This document shows positions 1-5,418 of a stretch of DNA of 5,418 nt, one piece after another. Made by a program: the position numbers and the translations under genes. The stretch is from Clostridia bacterium (GTDB lineage: Bacteria; Bacillota; Clostridia; Christensenellales; Aristaeellaceae). The stretch is from NCBI GenBank assembly GCA_017620115.1, contig JAFZRB010000066.1, positions 1-5,418 of the forward strand. The letters are read 5' to 3'. Positions within the stretch are counted from its first letter, which is position 1. Every line of letters starts with the position of its first letter. The notes under the pieces are model-generated. The model was not told where the DNA came from. It did no database searches and saw only the letters and a list, made by a program, of their open reading frames with translations.

Positions 1-1
1 G

Positions 2-1405
2 GCCCGCTATTTCATCAGGGACGCCATGGCCGCGCTGGATTATCTCGCTTCCCGCCCCGACGTCGACGGGGCGCGCATCGCGCTGACCGGCCATTCCGGC
101 GGCGGCGCCCAGGTGTGCATGATGATGCTGGCGGCGGGCGGTCGGTTTGCCTGCGCAGCGCCGTGCGCCTATGTGACCGATAACCGGGCCATGCTGGAAA
201 CCGGCGTGGATCCGGACAACGAGATGATCTGGCCCGGCAGCCTGGCGGAGGGCATCGACTACGTGGATCTGCTGGCGGGCATGGCGCCCAAACCCGTTCT
301 GATCTTGGCCGCGGAAAACGACTTCTTTCCCATGGAAGGGACGCGGCGCACCCTTGAGGAAGCGCGCCGCATCTGGCGCGCCGTGGGCGGAACCCCGCCG
401 GAGATGACGACGGCGCCCCATGCCCACGCTTATTCTCCCACCCTCGCGCTTGCGGCGGCCCGCTTTTTCCTGCGCCAGCTGGGAGAAGAAGAGCCGGACT
501 GGCTCCGATTCTCCTTTTCGCCGCTGGATCAGCAGGCGATCCGCTTCACCGCCGACGGCCAGCTGCTGAGGGATTATCCCGCCATGGCCACGCTGCAGGA
601 CGAGCTGGAAAGCCTGCTGCGCCGCCGCGGGGAACAGCGGGAGCAGGCGGGCCCGGAAGCCTGGCTGGCGGCCGCGGTGAACGCGGATATGGCATCTCCC
701 GCTCCGCCGCGGGTGTACGGAGAAGGCGTTTGCGGCCATTACGCCTGGCGGGCCGCGCTGTGGCGCGTGGGGGAGGGTCACTGGAACAACGGCGTTTTCC
801 TCCGGGATATGCGCCTGGCGGATCGGAAGCTGCCCACGGTGATCGCGCTGTGGCCCCAGGGACTGGCCCGCCTGGCGGAGCGTTCCGCCTGGATCCACCG
901 GGCCTGCCGGATGGGCTGGCAGGTGCTGGTGATGGACTTGGCTGGCGAAGGCTCGCTGCTGCCGGGGCCTTTGGGCTCCGCTTCCATGTATATCGGCTGG
1001 GGCACCATGTACAAGATCAGCGCCTATCTGATCCAGCTGGGCGATTCGCTCTGCGCCCTGCGCGTGCGCGACGTGATCGCCGCCTGGGAAATGGCGCGGC
1101 GATGGCCCGAAACGGAGGGGGAGAGCGTTTGCCTGTTCGCGCAGGGGGAAATGTCCCGCTGCGCGGAGATCGCCGCGCTGCTGAAGGGCATCCCCTGCCG
1201 CACGGATCCGCTGTGTCAGCCCTACGAGGAGATCGTCCGGGAAAAATACCACGACCAGACCCATACGCACGACTGGATCTTTCCCGGCATCCTGGCGCAT
1301 ACCGACACGGAGGATATCCGAAAACGCCTTGCCCTGCGCGGCCTTGTCTTGCCGGATATGGCGGAAACGCCCGCCTGTAACGATAAAGGAGGAGAAACGA
1401 AATGA
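2..1405 (+). CDS. Two-domain alpha/beta-hydrolase, acetyl-xylan-esterase/dienelactone-hydrolase type (5' end missing)
   Basis: Probably a carbohydrate esterase that removes acetyl or other acyl groups from a glycan; the exact substrate is unknown. The reading frame is open to the window edge, and the residues before the first ATG (position 26) fit the fold, so the true start lies upstream. Numbering from that ATG, the nucleophile elbow is TGHSGGG with Ser24. The acid is Asp99 in ENDFFP and the base is His134 in HAHAYS, giving a complete triad. A linker (about residues 160-230) contains the FTADGQL stretch seen between domains in related two-domain esterases. Residues 270-445 resemble a second alpha/beta-hydrolase copy with no nucleophile: the elbow position reads AQGEM, with Gly374 where Ser is expected, and the chain ends before the Asp and His would occur. 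The stop overlaps the next start (ATGA), so the two genes are probably translationally coupled. Whether the protein is secreted cannot be judged without the N-terminus. Family is fairly sure; substrate is not. Confidence 0.82.
   Translation, partial: ARYFIRDAMAALDYLASRPDVDGARIALTGHSGGGAQVCMMMLAAGGRFACAAPCAYVTDNRAMLETGVDPDNEMIWPGSLAEGIDYVDLLAGMAPKPVLILAAENDFFPMEGTRRTLEEARRIWRAVGGTPPEMTTAPHAHAYSPTLALAAARFFLRQLGEEEPDWLRFSFSPLDQQAIRFTADGQLLRDYPAMATLQDELESLLRRRGEQREQAGPEAWLAAAVNADMASPAPPRVYGEGVCGHYAWRAALWRVGEGHWNNGVFLRDMRLADRKLPTVIALWPQGLARLAERSAWIHRACRMGWQVLVMDLAGEGSLLPGPLGSASMYIGWGTMYKISAYLIQLGDSLCALRVRDVIAAWEMARRWPETEGESVCLFAQGEMSRCAEIAALLKGIPCRTDPLCQPYEEIVREKYHDQTHTHDWIFPGILAHTDTEDIRKRLALRGLVLPDMAETPACNDKGGETK
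1384..1393 (+). promoter_or_regulatory. Strong ribosome binding site for the GH4 gene
   Basis: TAAAGGAGGA lies 8 bases before the ATG at 1402, inside the last codons of the esterase gene. It is a near-perfect Shine-Dalgarno match. With the ATGA stop/start overlap it fixes the GH4 start and argues for co-translation of the two genes. Confidence 0.85.
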
Positions 1406-2733
1406 AACTGAAGATCGCCATGATCGGCGGAGGATCCTATTCCTGGACATACGGCCTGTTCAGCACATTCCTGGACAATCCCTTCTACGACAGGGAAACG
1501 GAGCTGTGTCTGTACGATATCTGCGAGAAAGCGCTGAACGATACCTTCGCGTTCTGCTCTTATTACAACGATCTCTATCCCGAAAAGGCGATTACGCTGA
1601 CCAAAACGCTGCGGGAGGACGAGGCCCTGGAGGGCGCCGATTTCGTGGTGGTCGCCATCTCGCACGGCGGGCTGGAAGCGGAGCTGGAGGATCATTATAT
1701 CGCCCGTCGGCACGGCTTCTATAATGTGAAGGGCAGCGAATCGGGCATCGCCGGGGCCAGCCGCACCGTGCGCCATGTGCCCGAGTTCATCCGCATCGCC
1801 CATCGGATGAAGCAGCTGTGCCCGAACGCCGTGATGCTCAATGTGACGAATCCCCTCACCGCCCTCACCCGCTGCGTGCAGAAATATGAAAACGTGACGG
1901 CGGTGGGCTTCTGCCACGGTATCCGCAACCATCTGGAGATCCTTTTGCCCTATTTCGGGGCGGAGAGCTTCGAGGGCGTCAGCTTTTCCGTGTCGGGCGT
2001 GGATCACTGTTCCTTCCTGACGGACATTACTTTTCATGGCCGGGACGCGCTGCAGATCATGCGGGACAAGAGGATGATCGAGGCAGCTTGGGCGGGAAAA
2101 AGCGCGATTACATTCGACGACCCCTTCGCCGGCCGCGAAAACGAGCGCATCCGCTTTATACTGTGGGATATGCTGGGCTGTATGCCGGGTCTCAGCGACG
2201 AGCACTGCGCGGAGTTCTACTACCAGACGACCGGCACCCAGGAGAACCGCGACCTGTTCGGCATGCACTACGACCGCATAGAGGACAGAACGAAATCCGT
2301 TGAGCGCCTGCGGGAGCAGATCGTAGGGCCCCTGCAGACCGGCGTTATGCCCCCGCTCAGGGTCAGCGAGGAGCGGCCGGACCGGGTCATCGAGGCGCTG
2401 AAGGGCGGCCGCGAGTTTTACGACGTGATGAACTTCCGCAACTACGGCCAGACCAGGGAGCTGCCCATGGACACCGTTGTGGAGACGTTCGTCACATTCG
2501 ACGCCACCGGCGTCCATCCCGCCATCGCCAATCCGCTGCCCAAGGCGGCGCAGCTGGTGGTGCAGGCCACGGCGATCCGGGAAGAGATGTTCATGGAGGC
2601 CGCCGCGGAATGGGACGAGAACAAGCTCGTCGCGGCGCTGTGCCAGGATCCCCTGGTGCAGGATTTCACGCGCATACGGGATGTGGCCCGTGATATCATG
2701 CGCTACAACGCGCCGTTCGTCGGGAAACTGTAA
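1402..2733 (+). CDS. Glycoside hydrolase family 4 enzyme, possible alpha-glucuronidase/alpha-galacturonidase
   Basis: A 443-residue cytoplasmic hydrolase of normal GH4 length. GH4 enzymes use NAD+ and a divalent metal (usually Mn2+) to oxidise the sugar transiently at C3 and cleave by elimination and re-addition. Visible motifs are an N-terminal dinucleotide-binding fold (MIGGGSYSW, Gly9-Gly11), an acidic residue ending strand 2 that should bind the adenine ribose (LYD, Asp39), NVTNP at 147-151, and the metal-site cysteine in CHGI (Cys171). The second metal ligand is His202 in GVDH. The C-terminal part (NFRNYGQTRELPMDTVVET, then NPLPKAAQ and QDPLVQ) resembles the LplD branch. Subclass is inferred: as I recall, CHGx was reported in alpha-glucuronidases, CHEV/CHSV in neutral alpha-glycosidases, and CDMP or CN(V/I)P in 6-phospho-glycosidases. 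A 6-phospho-glycosidase is therefore unlikely, which agrees with an ABC rather than a phosphotransferase uptake system next door. There is no signal peptide. Family is near certain; substrate is open. Confidence 0.93.
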   Translation: MKLKIAMIGGGSYSWTYGLFSTFLDNPFYDRETELCLYDICEKALNDTFAFCSYYNDLYPEKAITLTKTLREDEALEGADFVVVAISHGGLEAELEDHYIARRHGFYNVKGSESGIAGASRTVRHVPEFIRIAHRMKQLCPNAVMLNVTNPLTALTRCVQKYENVTAVGFCHGIRNHLEILLPYFGAESFEGVSFSVSGVDHCSFLTDITFHGRDALQIMRDKRMIEAAWAGKSAITFDDPFAGRENERIRFILWDMLGCMPGLSDEHCAEFYYQTTGTQENRDLFGMHYDRIEDRTKSVERLREQIVGPLQTGVMPPLRVSEERPDRVIEALKGGREFYDVMNFRNYGQTRELPMDTVVETFVTFDATGVHPAIANPLPKAAQLVVQATAIREEMFMEAAAEWDENKLVAALCQDPLVQDFTRIRDVARDIMRYNAPFVGKL

Positions 2734-2750
2734 AAACCAGGGGCCGTAAG

Positions 2751-2757
2751 AAGGAGG
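2751..2757 (+). promoter_or_regulatory. Ribosome binding site for the ceramidase-like gene
   Basis: AAGGAGG lies 7 bases before the ATG at 2765, in a 31-base gap after the GH4 stop. I see no promoter or terminator in the gap, so this gene is probably read from the same transcript as the two genes upstream. Confidence 0.85.
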
Positions 2758-2764
2758 AAGCGAT

Positions 2765-4129
2765 ATGGGTCAGCTTTGCGTCGGTTTTGCGCGGGTGAAT
2801 ATCACGCCGCCCATGGGCATTCCCGTAGCCGGGTATTACCAGCTCAGGCTGGCGGAACGGGTTCTGGACGAATTGGAGATCAACGCCGTGGCGGTGTCCG
2901 ACGGCGGGGAAAAGCTGCTGCTGTTGAGCGCGGATCTGCTGGATCTGCACGCTCCCTTCTGCAATCCCATCCTCGGCCGCATTGCCCGGCGCACGGGGAT
3001 CGCGGAGGATCACATTTTCCTGGCCTGCACTCACACGCACACGGGCCCTAAACTGAACGGTGACGAAGCGCCCGAGCTGCAACGGCAGTATTTCGATTTT
3101 CTCGCCGTCCGGATGGAAGACGTTTGCGATTTCGCGCTGCGCGACCTTCGCCCCGCCCGGATGGGATACGGCGCGTCCCGGGCCCCGAGGGTGGCGTTCA
3201 TCCGCCGCTATCGCATGAAGGACGGCTCTACCCGCACCAATCCCGGCGTTTATAATCCGGACGTCGTTTCGCCCATTGGGGAGGTAAACGACGCCGTGAG
3301 CCTGGTGCGGTTTGACAGGGAAGGGGCCGACACCGTCCTGATCGTTCATTTCGGATGCCACCCGGACACCGTAGGCGGCTGCGTGATCTCGGCGGACTGG
3401 CCCGGCTTCGTGCGGCGGACGCTGGAAAAGGCGCTGGACGGCGTGAAATGCGTGTTTTTCAACGGCGCGCAGGGCGACGTGAACCATGTGAATACCGCGC
3501 CGACGGCGGGCGACGGCAACGACCTGTTTATGGATTTTGACGACGTGATGCGAGGCTACGGCCATACCCGCCATATGGGCCGGGCCGTCGCGGGCGCGGC
3601 GCTGCAGGCGTTCGATAAGGTATGCTGGACGGACGATAGCCGCGTGGCGGCGGCCCAGCGCGTGATCCGCTGCCCCGCCAACCGTCCCCGGCCGGAAGAG
3701 CTGCCACAGGCGCGGCTGTACGCCGCCCTCCACAGCGCCGGCAGGGATGAGGAAATTCCCTATCAGGGCATGATGCTCACCACGGTGGTGGCGGAGGCCG
3801 AGCGGATGCTGCGCCTGGAACACGGGCCCGACAGCTTTGCCTTGCGGCTCAGCGCCGCCGTTATAGGCCCGGTGGCCTTGGCGGGAGTTCCCGGCGAGCC
3901 TTTCACCGAAACTGGCAAAACCATCGCCGGCGCGGAAGGATGGGGCATGGTACTGCCCTGCTGCTGCACCAACGGTTACGAGAACTATTTTCCCCTCATG
4001 AAGGATTACCAGGACGGCGGATACGAAGCCCGGAGCAGCCTGTTCCGGGCGGGAGTGGCGGAGGACGTGGCCGCGGGCTGCCTGTCCCTCCTGGACGGGA
4101 TCCGGGCCGGCCGGGGAGGCAATCTGTAA
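2765..4129 (+). CDS. Neutral/alkaline non-lysosomal ceramidase-family protein lacking the ceramidase serine
   Basis: A 454-residue protein matching the N-terminal catalytic domain of neutral ceramidases, zinc amidases that cleave ceramide. It lacks the C-terminal immunoglobulin-like domain of true ceramidases (usually well over 600 residues) and has no signal peptide, so it should be cytoplasmic. It opens with VGFARVNITPPMG, the family's usual start. Predicted zinc ligands are kept: His90 or His92 in CTHTHTGP, His199 in FGCHPD, Glu378 in PGEPF, and a tyrosine in the DYQDGGYEARSSLF block (Tyr415/Tyr420), which aligns with the family's Y..QxYEGAST segment. SADWPG (209-214) is also typical. The amidase motif GDVSPN reads GDVNHV (237-242), so the catalytic serine is Asn240. 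Ceramide cleavage by the known mechanism is therefore unlikely, and similar Ser-less forms may form a separate group tied to sugar metabolism (recollection, not checked). A run of three cysteines (399-401) is unusual. The neighbours (esterase, GH4, sugar importer) suggest a glycan-derived substrate. Family call is firm; activity is unknown. Confidence 0.88.
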   Translation: MGQLCVGFARVNITPPMGIPVAGYYQLRLAERVLDELEINAVAVSDGGEKLLLLSADLLDLHAPFCNPILGRIARRTGIAEDHIFLACTHTHTGPKLNGDEAPELQRQYFDFLAVRMEDVCDFALRDLRPARMGYGASRAPRVAFIRRYRMKDGSTRTNPGVYNPDVVSPIGEVNDAVSLVRFDREGADTVLIVHFGCHPDTVGGCVISADWPGFVRRTLEKALDGVKCVFFNGAQGDVNHVNTAPTAGDGNDLFMDFDDVMRGYGHTRHMGRAVAGAALQAFDKVCWTDDSRVAAAQRVIRCPANRPRPEELPQARLYAALHSAGRDEEIPYQGMMLTTVVAEAERMLRLEHGPDSFALRLSAAVIGPVALAGVPGEPFTETGKTIAGAEGWGMVLPCCCTNGYENYFPLMKDYQDGGYEARSSLFRAGVAEDVAAGCLSLLDGIRAGRGGNL

Positions 4130-4143
4130 ATATTTTCGGGTTT

Positions 4144-4158
4144 CCTGACTATTTCAGG
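4144..4158 (+). promoter_or_regulatory. Small perfect dyad next to the -35 box, possible operator
   Basis: CCTGA-CTATT-TCAGG is a 5-base perfect inverted repeat ending one base before the putative -35 hexamer. Its position suits an activator or repressor site. It lacks a following T-run, so it is not a convincing terminator. A 5-base dyad can arise by chance. Confidence 0.25.
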
Positions 4159-4187
4159 TTGCAAAAAAAGGCGGATAAGTTTACAAT
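4159..4187 (+). promoter_or_regulatory. Sigma-A (sigma-70)-type promoter for the transporter genes
   Basis: The -35 box TTGCAA (4159-4164, 4 of 6 matches to TTGACA) and the -10 box TACAAT (4182-4187, 5 of 6 matches to TATAAT) are separated by exactly 17 bases. They sit in an AT-rich island, including a run of seven A, that stands out from the GC-rich surroundings. Transcription would start near 4194. This separates the permease genes from the enzyme operon, although read-through from upstream remains possible because no clear terminator is seen. Confidence 0.6.
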
Positions 4188-4262
4188 AAATACATAACAG
4201 AGTCGATGGCGACAAAACGGGCGGATACTATGCGCCTTTGCGTATGGGGGGCGGCGGCATCC

Positions 4263-5201
4263 ATGAAGAAAGAGCGCGGCGGTCTCGCGCACCGGCTGGC
4301 GGTCGGTTTCCGGAAGCAGTGGCGGCTTCACATGCTGGCTCTGCCCGTGCTGGTGTATCTGCTTTTCTTCAGCTACGCGCCCATGTTCGGCGTGGTGCTG
4401 GCGTTTGAAAAGTACAGCGTGACGAAAGGCTTTTTCGGGAGCGAATGGGTCGGATTCAAGAACTTTGAATTCCTCTTCGCCACCACCGACGCCTGGCGCA
4501 TCACCCGCAACACGGTTCTGTACAACATCGCGTTCATTATCCTCAATACCACGCTGTCGGTGCTGCTGGCGCTGGTACTGAACGAAATGTATCTGAGACA
4601 GCTGTCCAAGGTCATCCAGACCATGATGATCATGCCGTACTTCCTGTCCATGTCGGTGGTGGCCATCATCGTGTACGCTTTCATCGGACCGAACGGCGTG
4701 GTCAATTCCATCCTCAAGGCTTCCGGCCAGCGGGGGACGACGAACTGGTACATCTATAAGCCCCTGTGGCCTTTCCTGCTGGTGTTCGTGAACGCCTGGA
4801 AAGGCGTGGGGTACACGGCCATCGTATACGTGGCCTCCATTTCCGGCATCTCTCAGGAATACTACGAAGCCGCCGTGCTGGACGGCGCGACGAAGCTGCA
4901 GCAGGCGCGTCATATCACCCTGCCGCATCTGAGGCATATCATCGTGATCATGCTGATCCTGAGTATGGGCGGCATGTTCAGGGGCGATATGGGCCTGTCA
5001 TACAACGTAACGCAGAACAGCGGCGCTCTGTACGAGGTGACCGACGTGATCGATACCTATGTGTACCGGGCGCTGAAGACCCTGGGCAACACCGGCATGT
5101 CCACGGCGGCCGGCCTTTACCAGTCGGCGGTGGGGTTTGTGATGATTCTGATCTCCAACCGGATCGTCAGGCGCGTGGAGGAAGAATCCGCGCTGTTCTG
5201 A
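4263..5201 (+). CDS. lplB: LplB/YtcP-type ABC transporter permease for oligosaccharides
   Basis: Inner-membrane permease of a carbohydrate ABC importer (binding-protein-dependent transport family), 312 residues from this start. Six hydrophobic segments are visible at about residues 23-45, 85-106, 119-141, 168-190, 225-240 and 283-302. The cytoplasmic EAA loop that docks on the ATPase is clear: YEAAVLDGATKLQQARHITLP (from Glu202). The C-terminal NSGALYEVTDVIDTYVYRAL, then STAAGLYQSAVGF and EESALF, are hallmarks of the LplB group, whose members are linked to pectin-derived, rhamnogalacturonan and other complex oligosaccharides. The frame is also open from ATGs at 4206 and 4230. I chose 4263 because the promoter predicts a transcript start near 4194, leaving only about 12 bases and no Shine-Dalgarno before 4206, and because MKKERGG is a typical N-terminus for this group. 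GGCGG (4250-4254) is the only, weak, ribosome-binding candidate; the 4206 start would give 331 residues. No ATPase gene is visible, which is normal for systems sharing an MsmX-type ATPase. The symbol reflects the subfamily, not proven function. Confidence 0.9.
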   Translation: MKKERGGLAHRLAVGFRKQWRLHMLALPVLVYLLFFSYAPMFGVVLAFEKYSVTKGFFGSEWVGFKNFEFLFATTDAWRITRNTVLYNIAFIILNTTLSVLLALVLNEMYLRQLSKVIQTMMIMPYFLSMSVVAIIVYAFIGPNGVVNSILKASGQRGTTNWYIYKPLWPFLLVFVNAWKGVGYTAIVYVASISGISQEYYEAAVLDGATKLQQARHITLPHLRHIIVIMLILSMGGMFRGDMGLSYNVTQNSGALYEVTDVIDTYVYRALKTLGNTGMSTAAGLYQSAVGFVMILISNRIVRRVEEESALF

Positions 5202-5205
5202 GGAA

Positions 5206-5212
5206 GGGAGGG
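5206..5212 (+). promoter_or_regulatory. Ribosome binding site that fixes a GTG start
   Basis: GGGAGGG, within the longer purine run AGGAAGGGAGGG (5201-5212), lies 7 bases before GTG at 5220. There is no suitable ATG nearby: the first in-frame ATG is about 29 codons on, inside the first membrane segment. The GTG start is therefore well supported. Confidence 0.75.
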
Positions 5213-5219
5213 CGGTACT

Positions 5220-5418
5220 GTGCGGAAAGGGGATACTGAATCCAATTCCTTTGCGAGGATCAACCGGATCCGTCCGGGCACCAACGCGCTGTTCACCGGC
5301 GCGATGAGCGTGATCGCCCTGGCGACGGTCATCCCCGTGATACTGGTGTTCATCATTTCCATCACGTCCTCGGAAAGCCTGACGCGGCGAGGCTTTTCCT
5401 TCTTCCCGCTTTCCGTCA
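5220..5418 (+). CDS. lplC: LplC/YtcP-type ABC transporter permease, second subunit (3' end missing)
   Basis: The first 66 codons of the partner permease, running off the window edge. It starts at GTG: MRKGDTESNSFARINRIRPG, followed by a hydrophobic segment at about residues 27-48 (MSVIALATVIPVILVFIISI). It then reads TSSESLTRRGFSFFPLSV, which fits the conserved LplC beginning in which the first helix leads into S.TSEESI...GYSFIP. It starts 18 bases after the LplB-type gene, in the same order as known lpl operons, so the two should form the heterodimeric membrane channel. The EAA motif lies beyond the window. A solute-binding lipoprotein gene (LplA-like) would be expected close by, probably downstream. 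Family call rests on a short segment plus context. Confidence 0.82.
   Translation, partial: MRKGDTESNSFARINRIRPGTNALFTGAMSVIALATVIPVILVFIISITSSESLTRRGFSFFPLSV

Noticed and set aside
730..1380. 216-codon + strand frame inside the esterase gene
   Set aside because: Arg/Gly/Pro-rich shadow frame of the esterase C-terminal domain; the main frame shows conserved hydrolase layout up to its stop.
1222..2517. Long reverse-strand open frame (431 codons) opposite the GH4 gene
   Set aside because: It lies antisense to a well-supported GH4 gene, its translation resembles no family I recognise, and long antisense frames are common in GC-rich coding DNA.
2696..3823. Long reverse-strand open frame (375 codons) opposite the ceramidase-like gene
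   Set aside because: Low-complexity His/Arg/Ala-rich translation, no ribosome binding site considered convincing, and the + strand carries clear family motifs throughout.
4144..4170. Intrinsic terminator after the ceramidase-like gene
   Set aside because: The stem has only 5 base pairs and is followed by TTGCAAAAAAAG rather than a T-run on the + strand; the reverse strand has no T-run after the stem either.
4125..4185. Inverted 6-base pair TGTAAA (4125-4130) and TTTACA (4180-4185) as a looping operator
   Set aside because: Six-base matches 49 bases apart in an AT-rich stretch are expected by chance, and one arm overlaps the stop codon of the upstream gene.

Overview
The window looks like part of a sugar-acid or complex-glycan utilisation locus from a GC-rich Bacillota, most likely an anaerobic Clostridia-type bacterium. 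That call is inferred from three things: strong AAGGAGG-type ribosome binding sites, many cysteines in cytoplasmic enzymes, and an LplB/LplC (YtcP)-type sugar ABC transporter, which is typical of Clostridia and Paenibacillus-like organisms. No taxonomic marker is present, so the assignment is tentative. All five genes are on the + strand and the window is almost fully coding.

Layout. (1) Positions 2-1405 hold the 3' part of an alpha/beta-hydrolase of the acetyl-xylan-esterase/dienelactone-hydrolase type, with an intact catalytic triad followed by a second, degenerate hydrolase domain. (2) Positions 1402-2733 hold a glycoside hydrolase family 4 enzyme (NAD- and metal-dependent), which overlaps the esterase gene by ATGA. 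(3) Positions 2765-4129 hold a short protein of the neutral/alkaline ceramidase family that lacks the serine of true ceramidases. (4) Positions 4130-4262 hold an AT-rich break with a convincing sigma-A-type promoter. (5) Positions 4263-5201 hold an LplB-type permease. (6) From 5220 to the window end is the start of an LplC-type permease with a GTG start codon.

Working model. The two permeases, with a solute-binding protein that must lie outside the window, import an oligosaccharide or glycoconjugate. The GH4 enzyme removes a terminal sugar in the cytoplasm, and its CHGI metal-site motif hints at a uronic acid. The esterase removes acyl groups. The ceramidase-like protein has no signal peptide and keeps its predicted zinc ligands, so it probably acts in the cytoplasm on an ester, amide or related bond of the same substrate. 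The promoter at 4159-4187 suggests that the transporter genes can be transcribed separately from the enzyme operon upstream.

The points most worth following are the predicted non-ceramidase chemistry of gene 3 within a sugar-uptake locus, and the pseudo-enzyme second domain of gene 1. I saw no RNA genes, mobile elements, CRISPR arrays or frameshifts.
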